In this document: piece by piece, positions 45,201-55,076 of the stretch
How positions within the stretch are numbered: the stretch's first letter is position 1
Layout of the letters: each line of letters starts with the position of its first letter
Program-made: the position numbers and the translations under genes
Source of the DNA: Aromatoleum buckelii
Lineage (GTDB): Bacteria; Pseudomonadota; Gammaproteobacteria; Burkholderiales; Rhodocyclaceae
Reading direction: 5' to 3'
Length of the DNA stretch: 64,000 nt
Assembly (NCBI RefSeq): GCF_012910785.2
Contig: NZ_WTVH02000008.1
Span: 496,001-560,000 of the forward strand
Notes under the pieces: generated by a model
Told to the model about the DNA's origin: nothing
The model's database searches: none
What the model saw: only the letters and a program-made list of their open reading frames with translations

Positions 45201-46811
45201 ATGCGTCTGCACCCACTCTTGAAGCCCCTCGCCTACCTTGCAGGCTGTCTCCTCTACGCCGTACCCGACTGGCTGACCGACGAGTTCGGGTCGGTCAGCA
45301 TCGATCAGGTTCTCTATCATCTGAATCTCGGCACCGAAGGACTGCTGTCGAGCGACCCGGAACTGCTCGTGCGCTTCCTGTGGCGCGGCGTTGCGCTGCC
45401 AGTCGCCCTCGCGCTTGTGCTATGGACCCTCGACACGTACGTCCGCTACCTCCGCGCCCATCCCGAAGCCGTGCCGATGCGGGTGATCGGTCCGGTGATG
45501 CGCACGGCGCGCAGAGGGGGCGCGCGCGCCGGCGAGCTGTTGAGGAGGACGTTCCGGCGTGCGCTGCCGCATGCCCTGCCGCTGGTCGTGTTCGGCGCCG
45601 GGGCGGCGTTCTTCATCGACAGCTTCTCGCTCGCGAGCTACGTTCGCACCTATTTCGGCGAGGATTATTTTTCCGGATCGTATGTCGACCCGCGCCACGT
45701 CACGCTGCGCAAGGAGAAGCCGAAAAGTCTCGTCCTGATCTACGTCGAAAGCCTCGAGAACACCTACTCCGATCCGGCGCTGTTCGGGCGCGACCTGCTC
45801 GAGCGCCTCAATGCCTACAAGTCGCGGGCGATCACGTTCGACGATTATCGCCAGATGCCTGGCGCCCATTTCACGATCGCGGGAATCGTCGCGACGCAGT
45901 GCGGATTGCCGCTGAAGTCGGTGGCGCTGTTCGGCGGCAACACGCAGGGCGAGCAGATCGACCGCTTTCTGCCGCGGGCGCACTGCCTCGGCGACATCCT
46001 CGCCGGGGCAGGCTACACGAACGTGTTCCTGAACGGCTCGAGCCTCGTGTTCGGCGGGGTCGGCAACTTCTTCCGCGACCACCATTACGCAAAAGTGCTC
46101 GGCCGCGAAGAGTGGGTCGGCCTCGGTGAAAAACCGGAGACGATGAGCGGCTGGGGACTGCACGACGACGACCTGTTCCGCCGCGCGCGCGACGAACTGG
46201 GCGTCCTGATGAAAGCGAAACGGCCGTTCAACCTGACGGTGCTGACGATCGACACCCATCACCCCTACGGGCATCTGTCGTCGCGCTGCGCACGCGAAGG
46301 GCGCAGTGATTTCGATGGCATCGTCGAATGCACGGCGGGCCAGGTCGCCGACTTCATCGACCATATCGCCGCGAAAGGCTGGATGGATCGCGTCGCGATC
46401 GTCGTGCAGGGCGACCACCTCGCGATGGGCAACACGTCGTACGACAAGCTGGTTAGCAACCCGCACCGCACGATCTTCAATCTGCTGATCGGCGGCGACC
46501 GGAAGCTCGTGAAGAATACCGACGAGGTCACGCATTTCGACATGCTGCCGACGATGCTCGACCTCGTCGGACTGCGAGTCGAAGGGCAGCGCGCGGGGCT
46601 CGGCTACTCGGCGATCGGCCCGGTCACCGTCCCCCGCCCGGCCGACCGTCTCGCGCGCATGGAAGAGCAGCTGATGAACTACAGCGCGGCCTACCGCGAA
46701 CTGTGGGAACTCCCTCCGACGCCCGACGGCGCCCCGATGCAGCTTGTCGTCCCCGATCATACGTCGACATCGCCGCTGGGTGATCCGCGCCAGCTCGCGC
46801 GCGTCCGCTGA
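45201..46811 (+). CDS. Membrane sulfatase/phosphoglycerol transferase-like protein
   Basis: This 536-residue protein has four to five N-terminal membrane segments and a C-terminal alkaline-phosphatase-fold domain. Metal- and substrate-binding candidates are YVESLENTY, the nucleophile Thr in GAHFTIAGIVATQCG, TIDTHHPYGH and VVQGDHLAMG. It resembles the LtaS/OpgB/EptA group; phosphoglycerol or similar head-group transfer to periplasmic glucan or lipid is likely (inference). ATG at 45201 has GGAGGG upstream. The frame stays open 5' but without a start signal. Confidence 0.87.
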   Translation: MRLHPLLKPLAYLAGCLLYAVPDWLTDEFGSVSIDQVLYHLNLGTEGLLSSDPELLVRFLWRGVALPVALALVLWTLDTYVRYLRAHPEAVPMRVIGPVMRTARRGGARAGELLRRTFRRALPHALPLVVFGAGAAFFIDSFSLASYVRTYFGEDYFSGSYVDPRHVTLRKEKPKSLVLIYVESLENTYSDPALFGRDLLERLNAYKSRAITFDDYRQMPGAHFTIAGIVATQCGLPLKSVALFGGNTQGEQIDRFLPRAHCLGDILAGAGYTNVFLNGSSLVFGGVGNFFRDHHYAKVLGREEWVGLGEKPETMSGWGLHDDDLFRRARDELGVLMKAKRPFNLTVLTIDTHHPYGHLSSRCAREGRSDFDGIVECTAGQVADFIDHIAAKGWMDRVAIVVQGDHLAMGNTSYDKLVSNPHRTIFNLLIGGDRKLVKNTDEVTHFDMLPTMLDLVGLRVEGQRAGLGYSAIGPVTVPRPADRLARMEEQLMNYSAAYRELWELPPTPDGAPMQLVVPDHTSTSPLGDPRQLARVR

Positions 46812-46996
46812 TTGCCGCACAAGTGGCGACGCCGGGCGGACGCCGCCCTCGCCTTCCGCTGCCGAATCGAAAGTCGCCTGTATGCGCAGATAAGAGCAAG
46901 TTTTCGAGGCGCGTAAGCCGGACGTAAGTCTCCAGGACTACTTTTCGTCTGTCCGGATGAAAATCCGGCCTGACTACCGTACGAGTGGAGGGAGAC

Positions 46997-47305
46997 ATGC
47001 AAAACGACATGGTGGCAAGAGTCATTGCCAATCCGAAGTACCAGCGCCTGGTGAAGTTGCGCACGTCATACGGCTGGCTGCTGACGGCGATCATGATGGT
47101 CGTCTACTACGGCTACATCGCGGTCATCGCGTTCAACAAGGAGCTGTTCGCGCAGCGGCTCGGCGATGGCGTCATGACGGTGGGCATTCCGGTGGGGTTT
47201 GGGGTGATCGTGTTCACGATCATCATCACCGGTATCTACGTGCGCCGCGCGAACTCCGAGTTCGACAAGCTGACCCAGGAAATCATCAAGGAGAGTGCCA
47301 AATGA
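46997..47305 (+). CDS. yjcH: DUF485 membrane protein, YjcH-like
   Basis: This 102-residue protein has two membrane helices and the YjcH/DUF485 pattern ([36 protein letters not shown]). It is nearly always paired with actP and thought to aid acetate uptake. ATG at 46997 follows GGAGGGAGAC, stronger than a GTG at 46985. It overlaps actP by four bases. Confidence 0.94.
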   Translation: MQNDMVARVIANPKYQRLVKLRTSYGWLLTAIMMVVYYGYIAVIAFNKELFAQRLGDGVMTVGIPVGFGVIVFTIIITGIYVRRANSEFDKLTQEIIKESAK

Positions 47306-49020
47306 GCGGCCGTTTCACGCATCTGGGCGCGGGGCTCGTCCTCGCGCTGCTGTCTGCTGCGGCGCTCGCCGCCGGGGGCGACCTCGGCCAGGCAGAGAAG
47401 CAGGCGACCAACTGGACCGCGATCGCGATGTTCGGCGGCTTCGTCGTCCTCACGCTGTTCATCACCAAGTGGGCGGCGGCGAAGACCAAGTCGGCAGCGG
47501 ACTTCTACACCGCGGGCGGGGGCATCACCGGCTTCCAGAACGGGCTGGCGATCGCTGGTGACTACATGTCGGCGGCGTCGTTCCTCGGGATCTCCGCGGC
47601 AGTCATGGCCAACGGCTACGACGGACTGATCTACTCGATCGGCTTTCTCGTCGGCTGGCCGGTGATCACTTTCCTGATGGCTGAGCGCCTGCGCAACCTA
47701 GGCAAATTCACGTTCGCCGACGTTGCCGCGTACCGCTTCAAGCAGACGCCGATCCGCGCGTTCGCCGCGTCGGGGACGCTGGTCGTCGTCGCGTTCTACC
47801 TGATCGCGCAGATGGTCGGCGCCGGCCAGCTGATCAAGCTGCTGTTCGGCCTCGAGTACTGGATGGCGGTCGTCATCGTCGGTGCGCTGATGATGGTGTA
47901 TGTGCTGTTCGGCGGGATGACGGCGACGACGTGGGTGCAGATCATCAAAGCTGTCCTGCTGCTCGCCGGCGCGTCGTTCATGGCCTTCATGGTGCTGCTG
48001 GCCTACGACTTCTCGCCGGAAGCGCTGTTCGCCGCTTCGACGCAGGTCAAGGAGCAGATCGCGCTGTCGGCCGGCAAGACTCCCGAGGAGGCGAGCATCA
48101 TCGGCCAGGCGATCATGGGCCCCGGCTCGTTCATCAAGGACCCGATCTCCGCGATCTCGTTCGGCATGGCGCTGATGTTCGGTACCGCCGGCCTGCCGCA
48201 CATCCTGATGCGCTTCTTCACCGTGCCGGATGCCAAGCAGGCGCGCAAGTCGGTGTTCTGGGCGACGACCTGGATCGGCTACTTCTACGTGCTGACCTTC
48301 ATCATCGGCTTCGGCGCGATCGTGCTGGTGTCGACGAACCCGAGCTTCCTTGATCCGAACGGCGTCTTGATCGGCGGCGGCAACATGGCGGCTATCCACC
48401 TCGCCAATGCGGTCGGCGGCAACGTCTTCCTCGGCTTCATCTCGGCGGTCGCGTTCGCGACGATCCTCGCGGTGGTCGCCGGCCTGACGCTGTCGGGTGC
48501 CTCGGCGGTGTCGCACGACCTGTACGCGACGGTGTTCAAGAAGGGCAACGCGGACTCTGCATCGGAACTGCGTGTATCGCGGATGACGACCGTTGCGCTC
48601 GGCATCATCGCCGTCGTGCTCGGCATCGCGTTCGAGAAGCAGAACATCGCGTTCATGGTGTCGCTGGCCTTCGCGATCGCGGCATCGGCCAACTTCCCGG
48701 TGCTGTTCATGTCGGTGCTGTGGAAGGACTGCACGACGCGCGGTGCGACGATCGGCGGCTTCCTCGGCCTCATCACTGCGGTCGGTCTGACGGTCGTGTC
48801 GCCGTCGGTGTGGGAAGCGACGCTCGGCAATCCGAAAGGCTCGGCGCTGTTCCCCTACACGTCGCCGGCGCTGTTCTCGATGGCTGCGGGCTTCATCGGC
48901 ATCTGGCTGTTCTCGATTCTCGACAACAGTGCGCGTGCGAAGGAAGACCGCGCAGGTTACCTCGCGCAGAAAGTGCGCTCCGAGACGGGTATCGGCGCTG
49001 CCGGCGCCTCGGGCCACTGA
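47302..49020 (+). CDS. actP: Cation/acetate symporter ActP
   Basis: This 572-residue sodium:solute symporter has an N-terminal signal-like helix and about 13 membrane segments. Segments [20 protein letters not shown] and [13 protein letters not shown] match ActP, which takes up acetate, glycolate and related monocarboxylates. It forms a pair with yjcH and is followed by a strong terminator. Confidence 0.95.
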   Translation: MSGRFTHLGAGLVLALLSAAALAAGGDLGQAEKQATNWTAIAMFGGFVVLTLFITKWAAAKTKSAADFYTAGGGITGFQNGLAIAGDYMSAASFLGISAAVMANGYDGLIYSIGFLVGWPVITFLMAERLRNLGKFTFADVAAYRFKQTPIRAFAASGTLVVVAFYLIAQMVGAGQLIKLLFGLEYWMAVVIVGALMMVYVLFGGMTATTWVQIIKAVLLLAGASFMAFMVLLAYDFSPEALFAASTQVKEQIALSAGKTPEEASIIGQAIMGPGSFIKDPISAISFGMALMFGTAGLPHILMRFFTVPDAKQARKSVFWATTWIGYFYVLTFIIGFGAIVLVSTNPSFLDPNGVLIGGGNMAAIHLANAVGGNVFLGFISAVAFATILAVVAGLTLSGASAVSHDLYATVFKKGNADSASELRVSRMTTVALGIIAVVLGIAFEKQNIAFMVSLAFAIAASANFPVLFMSVLWKDCTTRGATIGGFLGLITAVGLTVVSPSVWEATLGNPKGSALFPYTSPALFSMAAGFIGIWLFSILDNSARAKEDRAGYLAQKVRSETGIGAAGASGH

Positions 49021-49068
49021 GCGGGGTCCACAACCCCCGGCCGTCACGGTGACGGGCGGCGGTGAATG

Positions 49069-49106
49069 GCAAAACGGCGACGACCGGAAGGTCGTCGCCG
49101 TTTTGC
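49069..49106. terminator. Strong terminator after actP
   Basis: A perfect 17-base stem (GCAAAACGGCGACGACC and its complement) with a GGAA tetraloop ends in TTTTGCTTTT. It lies 48 bases after the actP stop and 30 bases before the convergent cupin gene's stop, so it may serve both strands. Confidence 0.9.
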
Positions 49107-49136
49107 TTTTGCATGCCGCCTCGGCGCAGCGCCTCT

Positions 49137-49472
49137 TCAAACGTTCCCGCGTTCGCCCGCCGCATGCACCGCGACCCACACTGCGTCAGAGCTGGTCAAA
49201 GCGACGCGGTGACGGCAACGTGCCGGAATCGTCACCCAATCGCCGGCGTGCATCAACAACTGCCGGCCATCGGCGAACTCGAGCACCGCCTCGCCGCGCA
49301 CCAGCATCACCCACTCGTCGTCGGGCTGGTCGTACCAGTAGCTTTCCGCACTCGCTGCCGCGTTCGACGCGATGCGCTCGATGCGTACTCGCGCATTGGC
49401 GAACAGCGTATCGAAAATTTCGGTGCCGCGTGCGGGCGGCGGCAAGTCGAACAGGTTGCCGTGGTCGGGCAT
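49137..49472 (-). CDS. Cupin domain protein
   Basis: This 111-residue protein is one cupin barrel. Motif 1 is around YDQPDDEWVMLVRGEAVLEF and motif 2 around HAGDWVTIPARCRHRV. The first motif lacks the usual two His, keeping one metal-binding set at most. No substrate is known. It lies six bases after paaY on the same strand and may be co-transcribed with it. Confidence 0.88.
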   Translation of the reverse strand: MPDHGNLFDLPPPARGTEIFDTLFANARVRIERIASNAAASAESYWYDQPDDEWVMLVRGEAVLEFADGRQLLMHAGDWVTIPARCRHRVALTSSDAVWVAVHAAGERGNV

Positions 49473-49478
49473 GGTCTG

Positions 49479-50087
49479 TCACTTGCCCCGCTTCAGGTCG
49501 ACGAGCGGCACGATGCCCGGCGGCAGGTCGAATTTCGGGCGGTTCGCTTCGGGTTCGGCCAACGGCACGCACGGTTTCAGCGTCGCGAGGCTGCGCACGG
49601 TGAGCTCGTGGTAGCAGCGCGTGCCGTCGACTTTCCAGTCCATTTCCTGCACGGTGAGTTCGCGGACCACTTTGGCCGGGATGCCCGCAGCGAGCATGCG
49701 CGGCGGGACGACCATGTCGGCCTTGACGAAGGCGCAGGCGGCGACGACTGCGGAGTCGCCGACGATCGCGTTGTCCATGACGACCGCGTTCATGCCGACG
49801 AGCGCATTGCGGCCGATACGGCAGCCATGCAGCACCGCGGCGTGGCCGATGTGGCCGTCCTCCTCGACGATCGTGTCGAGGTTCGGAAAGCCGTGCATCA
49901 CGCAGTTGTCCTGCAGGTTCGAGCCCTGTTCGAGGATGATCCGGCCGAAGTCGCCACGCAGGCTCGCGAGCGGCGCGACGTAGCAGCGTGCGCCGACGAT
50001 GACGTCGCCGATCAGCACCGCGTCGGGGTGGACGAAGGCGCTCGGATGGACGACCGGACGCAGGCCGTCGATTTCGTAGCAGGGCAT
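49479..50087 (-). CDS. paaY: PaaY, hexapeptide-repeat thioesterase/carbonic anhydrase-like
   Basis: This 202-residue left-handed beta-helix protein has repeated hexapeptides ([19 protein letters not shown]) and three zinc-ligand histidines, in [20 protein letters not shown] and nearby. The fold is that of gamma-carbonic anhydrases; PaaY acts as a thioesterase that removes dead-end CoA esters of the paa pathway. The ATG at 50087 gives [20 protein letters not shown], typical of PaaY. It is downstream of paaN on the same strand. Confidence 0.93.
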   Translation of the reverse strand: MPCYEIDGLRPVVHPSAFVHPDAVLIGDVIVGARCYVAPLASLRGDFGRIILEQGSNLQDNCVMHGFPNLDTIVEEDGHIGHAAVLHGCRIGRNALVGMNAVVMDNAIVGDSAVVAACAFVKADMVVPPRMLAAGIPAKVVRELTVQEMDWKVDGTRCYHELTVRSLATLKPCVPLAEPEANRPKFDLPPGIVPLVDLKRGK

Positions 50088-50175
50088 CGTTTGAATCTCC
50101 CGGATTCGCAAAGGGGACAAGACCGCCGGAGGATGGCGCTCGGAGCGCGGTGTGCGGCGGCGCACGGCCGGCGAT

Positions 50176-50205
50176 GCAAACGGGGCGCCGCAGCGCCCCG
50201 TTTGC
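50176..50205 (-). terminator. Hairpin after paaN
   Basis: GCAAACGGGGCGC and GCGCCCCGTTTGC form a perfect 13-base stem around a 4-base loop, 19 bases past the paaN stop. No T run follows, so termination may be partial, letting some transcripts reach paaY. Confidence 0.55.
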
Positions 50206-50223
50206 ACGGCGAGAGGCGTTACC

Positions 50224-51888
50224 TCATTCGACGTGATAGCGCCGCTGCACGACGCGGAAGCGGTTCGCGACGAAGGCGCTGTCGGCGTAGCTCGCATTGG
50301 CTGCGGGGTTCATGCCGACTCCATGATAGTCGGAGAACGCTGCCGACTGATTGACGAACACGGCGCCGGTCAGGTTGATCGACAGCGCCGCTCCGGCATG
50401 CATCGTCGCTGCGGTCATCGCGTCGAGCACCTGCGGCTTCGTCGAGTACACGCCGACCGTCAGTGCGCCGTGCTCGCGCACGATGCGCTCGGACAGCGCC
50501 ACCGCGGCGTCGGCATCGGCGACGCGGACGACGAACGAGATCGGGCCGAAACGCTCGACCATGTAGCTTTTCTCGTCGCTCGCGTCGCAGGTCAGCAGCA
50601 TCGGCGTGCGCACTTCCGCGTTCGGGAACTCGGGATGCTCGAGTTTGCGCGACGCGAGCACCACTTTGCCGTACTCGCCGGCTTCGTCGATGCGGCGCAG
50701 CGTGTCCGCGGACTGGATCGCCCCGAGCACCGCGGTCGCAACCGCCGGGTCCGCGAGCGTCTTGTCGATCGCCGCGGCGAGGTCGGCGGCGAACTCGTCG
50801 AAGCTCTTGTGTCCCTGGTCGGTGTCGATGCCGCCGGCCGGCACGAGGATCGCCTGCGTCGTCGTGCACATCTGGGCGGAATACAGGCACAGCGTGAACG
50901 CGAGATTGCGCAGCATCGCCTTGTACGCATCGGTCGACTCGACGACGACGTTATTGACGCCGGCCAGTTCCGCATACACCTGCGCCTGCCGCGCGTTGTC
51001 GATCAGCCACTCGCCGAACAGGTTGCCGCCGGTGAAGTCGATCGACTTGACTGCCGGGTGGGTCGCGAGCGCCTGCGTGTCTTCGCGCTTCGTGACGACC
51101 GCGAGGCTGACGAGGTTCGGGTCGAGGCCCTGCTCGGCAAGCACTTCGCGGGCGATTCGCACGGTGATCGCCGCCGGCAGGATCGCGTGCTCGTGCGGCT
51201 TGACGATCACTGGGTTGCCAGTCGCCAGCGCGGCGAAGAAGCCGGGATAAGTATTCCACGTCGGGAAAGTGCCGCAGCCGATCACCAGCGCGACGCCGCG
51301 GCCGACGATCTCGAAGTGCTTTTTCATCCGCAGCGGGGGATTCTTGCCCTGCGGCTTCTCCCATACCGTTTCAGCAGGGATGCGGCTCATCTCGTCCCAC
51401 GCATAGGCGACCGCTTCGAGGCCGCGGTCCTGCGCGTGCGGGCCGCCCGCCTGGAAAGCCATCATCCAGCCCTGGCCGCTGGTCAGCATCACCGCGTGCG
51501 CGATCTCGAAGCTGCGCTTGTTCAGGCGCTCGAGGATCTCGAGGCAGACGCCGACGCGCCCTTCGGCCCCGAGCCGCTGCCAGCCGTCCTGGGCGGCCTG
51601 CGCCGCCCCGACGAGCGCCGACGGCGAGCACACCGGATAGCGCACGCCGAGATCGAGGCCGTAAGGCGAGCGTTCCGGCGCGTGCCGGCCGGTTTCGCCC
51701 GCCTGATCGAGCGGGAAATCCTGGCCGAAGCAGGCTTCGACTGCGCGCTTGCCGTCTTCATTGGCCGTTTCGCCATAAGCCTTCGGGCTCGGCATCTCGG
51801 GATATGGCGTCCAGAAGCCGCGCGTGCGGATTGCCTGGACGGCGGCGTCGAGCGTCGCGCGGTGTTTTTCGAACAGCGGATGGGTCAT
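50224..51888 (-). CDS. paaN: Phenylacetate pathway aldehyde dehydrogenase PaaN
   Basis: This 554-residue enzyme has the aldehyde dehydrogenase fold. Catalytic Cys341 is in [10 protein letters not shown], Glu317 in VVVESTD, and the cofactor Lys230 in [11 protein letters not shown]. It corresponds to the PaaN family, and probably oxidises the ring-cleavage semialdehyde to an acid. It lacks the MaoC-like hydratase domain of PaaZ, so ring opening itself needs another protein. AGGAG precedes the ATG at 51888. It is divergent from paaG across a TetR-type operator. Confidence 0.9.
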   Translation of the reverse strand: MTHPLFEKHRATLDAAVQAIRTRGFWTPYPEMPSPKAYGETANEDGKRAVEACFGQDFPLDQAGETGRHAPERSPYGLDLGVRYPVCSPSALVGAAQAAQDGWQRLGAEGRVGVCLEILERLNKRSFEIAHAVMLTSGQGWMMAFQAGGPHAQDRGLEAVAYAWDEMSRIPAETVWEKPQGKNPPLRMKKHFEIVGRGVALVIGCGTFPTWNTYPGFFAALATGNPVIVKPHEHAILPAAITVRIAREVLAEQGLDPNLVSLAVVTKREDTQALATHPAVKSIDFTGGNLFGEWLIDNARQAQVYAELAGVNNVVVESTDAYKAMLRNLAFTLCLYSAQMCTTTQAILVPAGGIDTDQGHKSFDEFAADLAAAIDKTLADPAVATAVLGAIQSADTLRRIDEAGEYGKVVLASRKLEHPEFPNAEVRTPMLLTCDASDEKSYMVERFGPISFVVRVADADAAVALSERIVREHGALTVGVYSTKPQVLDAMTAATMHAGAALSINLTGAVFVNQSAAFSDYHGVGMNPAANASYADSAFVANRFRVVQRRYHVE

Positions 51889-52021
51889 GGAACTCTCCTC
51901 TCGTCGGGATGGGATGCCGTCGCGCAGGGCTCTGCGTTCTGTAGTGCGCCGATGTTGCAGCGCGGCAAACTTGTCAAGCAAAAAACAGTTGTCTTTTGAT
52001 CTGGGTCAAGATTACTATTGA

Positions 52022-52037
52022 TTGACCGGTCGGTCAA
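52022..52037. promoter_or_regulatory. Probable PaaR (TetR-family) operator
   Basis: TTGACCGGTCGGTCAA is a near-perfect palindrome in the divergent region between paaN and paaG. Its ACCGGTCGGT core resembles TetR-type PaaR sites of betaproteobacterial paa genes. A TetR gene lies at the end of the same cluster. One operator here could govern both directions; binding is inferred. Confidence 0.75.
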
Positions 52038-52131
52038 ACAACGCCAGCACCCCAATTCGACACTGGCAGGACGCGACCAGGACGCCGACAGAGTGCCACG
52101 CCGCACTCGGGCAAACAATCAGGAGAGCTGA

Positions 52132-52950
52132 ATGAGCAACGAGCTTGACATGCAGGGAGAAACGATCCGCATGGAAGTCGTCGGCGGGGTCGCGACGCTG
52201 ACGCTGAACCGGCCCGACCGGCTCAACAGCTTCACGAACCGCATGCACGAGGAAGTGCGCGAAGCGCTTGCCGCGGTGAAGGCGGGGCGCGACAAGGGCA
52301 TCGTCCGCGTCCTCGTGATCACCGGCGCCGGGCGCGGTTTCTGCGCCGGGCAGGATCTCTCCGACCGCGCCGTCGCCCCGGGCGAAGCCCCGGTCGACCT
52401 CGGCGCCTCGGTCGAGAAGAACTACAAGCCGCTCGCGATGACGCTGCGGAACCTCGATCTGCCGGTCATCGCCGCAGTCAATGGCGTCGCGGCCGGCGCC
52501 GGGGCGAGCATCGCGCTGGCGTGCGACTTGGTGTTCGCCGCGCGTTCGGCAAGCTTCATCCAGTCGTTCAGCAAGCTCGGTGTCGTGCCGGACACCGGCG
52601 GCAGCTGGATTCTGCCGCGCCTCGTCGGCCCGGCGCGCGCGCTCGGCCTCGCGCTGCTCGGCGAGAAGCTCGGCGCCGAACAGGCCGAACAGTGGGGCCT
52701 GATCTGGAAATGCGTCGACGACGACGCGCTGATGCCGATCGTGCAGCAGGTCGCGGCGAACCTCGCGCAGGGTCCGACTTTCGGCTACGCGCAGACGAAG
52801 AAAGCGATCTGGGCGAGCTCGACGAACGACTTCGAAACCCAGCTCGACCTCGAGCGCAACATGATGACGGTGTGCGGCCAGTCGAACGACTATCGCGAAG
52901 GCGTCGCTGCGTTCATCGAAAAGCGCGCGCCGCGCTTCAAAGGGGACTAG
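52132..52950 (+). CDS. paaG: Ring-epoxide isomerase PaaG (enoyl-CoA hydratase family)
   Basis: This 272-residue crotonase-fold enzyme isomerises ring-1,2-epoxyphenylacetyl-CoA to the oxepin form. Oxyanion-hole and CoA segments GRGFCAGQDLSDR and GVAAGAGASIALACD match PaaG, as does the acidic residue in VVPDTGGSW. The ATG follows AGGAGAGCT. It opens the paaGHI-K-ABCDE transcription unit. Confidence 0.95.
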   Translation: MSNELDMQGETIRMEVVGGVATLTLNRPDRLNSFTNRMHEEVREALAAVKAGRDKGIVRVLVITGAGRGFCAGQDLSDRAVAPGEAPVDLGASVEKNYKPLAMTLRNLDLPVIAAVNGVAAGAGASIALACDLVFAARSASFIQSFSKLGVVPDTGGSWILPRLVGPARALGLALLGEKLGAEQAEQWGLIWKCVDDDALMPIVQQVAANLAQGPTFGYAQTKKAIWASSTNDFETQLDLERNMMTVCGQSNDYREGVAAFIEKRAPRFKGD

Positions 52951-52988
52951 GACATGAAACTCTCGTCATTCGCCGCAAAGGACGTCAA

Positions 52989-54518
52989 ATGAAGGCGTTG
53001 AACAGGAACGTGAAAGTGCTCGTGATCGGCGCCGGCGCGATGGGCAGCGGCATCGCCCACGTCGCCGCGCGCGCCGGCCACACGGTGTATCTGTACGACG
53101 GCCGCCCGGAAGCGGTTCAGTCGGGGTGTGCCGGCATCGACAAGGACCTGCGCTACCTCGTCGCCAAGGGGCGGCTGCCCGAAGCCGAGGCGCAAGCGAT
53201 CCGGGCGCGTGTGCTGCCGGTCGCGGCGCTTGCCGAGGCGCGCGACGCCGGGCTCGCGATCGAGGCGATCGTCGAGGACCTCGACGTCAAGCAGTCGTTG
53301 TTCAGGGACCTCGAAGCGCTGCTCGGCGAAGACGCGATCCTCGCGAGCAACACGTCGTCGCTATCGATCACCGCGATGGCCGCCGGGCTCGCGCGCCCGG
53401 GACGCTTTGCCGGACTGCATTTCTTCAACCCGGCGCCGCGCATGGCGCTCGTCGAAGTCGTCTCGGGCCTCGCGACCGAGCGCGCGATCGCCGACACGCT
53501 GCACGCGACGGCGCGGGCGTGGGGCAAGATTCCGGTGCATGCGAAATCGACGCCGGGCTTCATCGTCAACCGCGTCGCCCGACCGTACTACGCCGAAGCG
53601 CTGCGCGTGCTCGCCGAGAAAGCGGCGGAGCCGCAGACGCTCGACGCGATCCTGCGCGAAGGGTGCGGGTTCGCGATGGGGCCGTTCGAACTGATGGACC
53701 TGATCGGGCACGACGTGAACTTCGCCGTCACCCGCTCGGTGTTCGAGGCGTATTTCAACGATCGCCGCTTCGCCCCGAGCCTGATCCAGCAGGAGCTGGT
53801 TTTTGCCGGCCGGCTCGGGCGCAAGAGCGGGCGCGGCTTCTACGACTATGCGGAAGGCGCGGTCAGGCCGCCGGCGCGCAGCGAACCGGTGCGCAACGCC
53901 GAGGCGAAGATCGCCGTGGTCGGCGACATCGGCGCGGCGGCGCCGCTGATCGCGCGGCTCGAAGCGGGCGGCGTCGAAGTGCGGCGCGAAGCGGGCAAGG
54001 GCGGACGCGGCTGGATGAAGATCGGCGCGGCGTGCGTCGCGCTGTCCGACGGACGCACTGCGACTCGCCGTGCGGTCGAGGAGGAGTGCCCGAACCTGGT
54101 GCTGCTCGACCTGTGTCTCGACTTTGCCGCGACCGGGCGCATCACCGTCGCACGGGCCGACCAGTGCGGCCTCGGCGCGTTCCGCGCGGTCATCGGCACG
54201 CTGCAGAAAGCCGGCGTCAACGTGAGCGTCATTGACGACGTCGCCGGCCTGCTGTCGCTGCGCGTCGTCGCGATGCTCGCGAACGAAGCCGCCGACGCGG
54301 TGCTGTATGGCGTTGCCAGCGCCACCGACGTCGATACCGCGATGTGTCACGGCACGAACTACCCGAAAGGCGGGCCGCTCGCGTGGGCCGACCAGCTCGG
54401 CGCAGCGTTCATCGCCGAAGTGATCTCGAATCTCGCGGCGCATTACGGCGAAGAACGCTATCGCGTGTCGCCGTTCCTGCAGCGCAAGGCCTTCAAGGGA
54501 GAGCTGGTGCATGACTGA
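52989..54518 (+). CDS. paaH: 3-Hydroxyacyl-CoA dehydrogenase PaaH
   Basis: This 509-residue NAD-dependent dehydrogenase oxidises 3-hydroxyadipyl-CoA to 3-oxoadipyl-CoA. The Rossmann motif is GAGAMGSGIAHVAARAG (residues 14-30). Later come NTSSLSIT, GLHFFNPAPRMALVEVV and a second C-terminal helical domain (from about residue 400), as in PaaH/PaaC of about 475-510 residues. A 12-codon mini-ORF precedes it (52954-52992) and overlaps its ATG. Confidence 0.94.
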   Translation: MKALNRNVKVLVIGAGAMGSGIAHVAARAGHTVYLYDGRPEAVQSGCAGIDKDLRYLVAKGRLPEAEAQAIRARVLPVAALAEARDAGLAIEAIVEDLDVKQSLFRDLEALLGEDAILASNTSSLSITAMAAGLARPGRFAGLHFFNPAPRMALVEVVSGLATERAIADTLHATARAWGKIPVHAKSTPGFIVNRVARPYYAEALRVLAEKAAEPQTLDAILREGCGFAMGPFELMDLIGHDVNFAVTRSVFEAYFNDRRFAPSLIQQELVFAGRLGRKSGRGFYDYAEGAVRPPARSEPVRNAEAKIAVVGDIGAAAPLIARLEAGGVEVRREAGKGGRGWMKIGAACVALSDGRTATRRAVEEECPNLVLLDLCLDFAATGRITVARADQCGLGAFRAVIGTLQKAGVNVSVIDDVAGLLSLRVVAMLANEAADAVLYGVASATDVDTAMCHGTNYPKGGPLAWADQLGAAFIAEVISNLAAHYGEERYRVSPFLQRKAFKGELVHD

Positions 54519-54975
54519 GGCGGGATTCAGGGATCTTGCCAACGGACTCGAGCCGCAGGCGCTGGCCGAACGGGTGCGCGACGGCATGTCGGAGATGGAC
54601 CCGACGCTGAAGGGTTTCGGCATCGGCGTCGAAGCGATCGGGCCGGGCTACGCGAAGATGACGATGACGGTGCGCAAGGACATGCTGAACGGTTTCGGCA
54701 TTTGCCATGGCGGTTTCATCACGCTGCTTGCCGATTCGGCGTTCGCGTATTCGTGCAACAGCTACAACGAAATGACTGTCGCGTCCGGCATCAGTCTCGA
54801 CTTCATGGCGCCGGGCCGCCCGGGCGACGTGCTCATCGCCGAAGCGAAAGAGCTTTTCGTCGCCGGTCGCACCGGGGTCTATGACGTCAGCGTCGTCAAC
54901 CAGAAAGGCGAGCTGCTGGCGATGATGCGCGGCAAGTCGTACCGTCTGAAAGGCCGGGCGGTCGTGGATTTGTGA
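54511..54975 (+). CDS. paaI: Hotdog thioesterase PaaI
   Basis: This 154-residue single-hotdog acyl-CoA thioesterase hydrolyses stalled hydroxyphenylacetyl-CoA, freeing CoA. GFGICHGGFITLLADSAFAY contains the family signature with His66 and Asp75. It overlaps paaH by eight bases. Confidence 0.95.
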   Translation: MTEAGFRDLANGLEPQALAERVRDGMSEMDPTLKGFGIGVEAIGPGYAKMTMTVRKDMLNGFGICHGGFITLLADSAFAYSCNSYNEMTVASGISLDFMAPGRPGDVLIAEAKELFVAGRTGVYDVSVVNQKGELLAMMRGKSYRLKGRAVVDL

Positions 54976-55076
54976 ATGACTCTTGATGTGGATCGGGGTG
55001 CGCGACGTCCGGTGGTGGCAACAATCGCGCTTCATCATGAAATCCACGCAGCCGAAAACCTTTGGAGGAGAGAACC

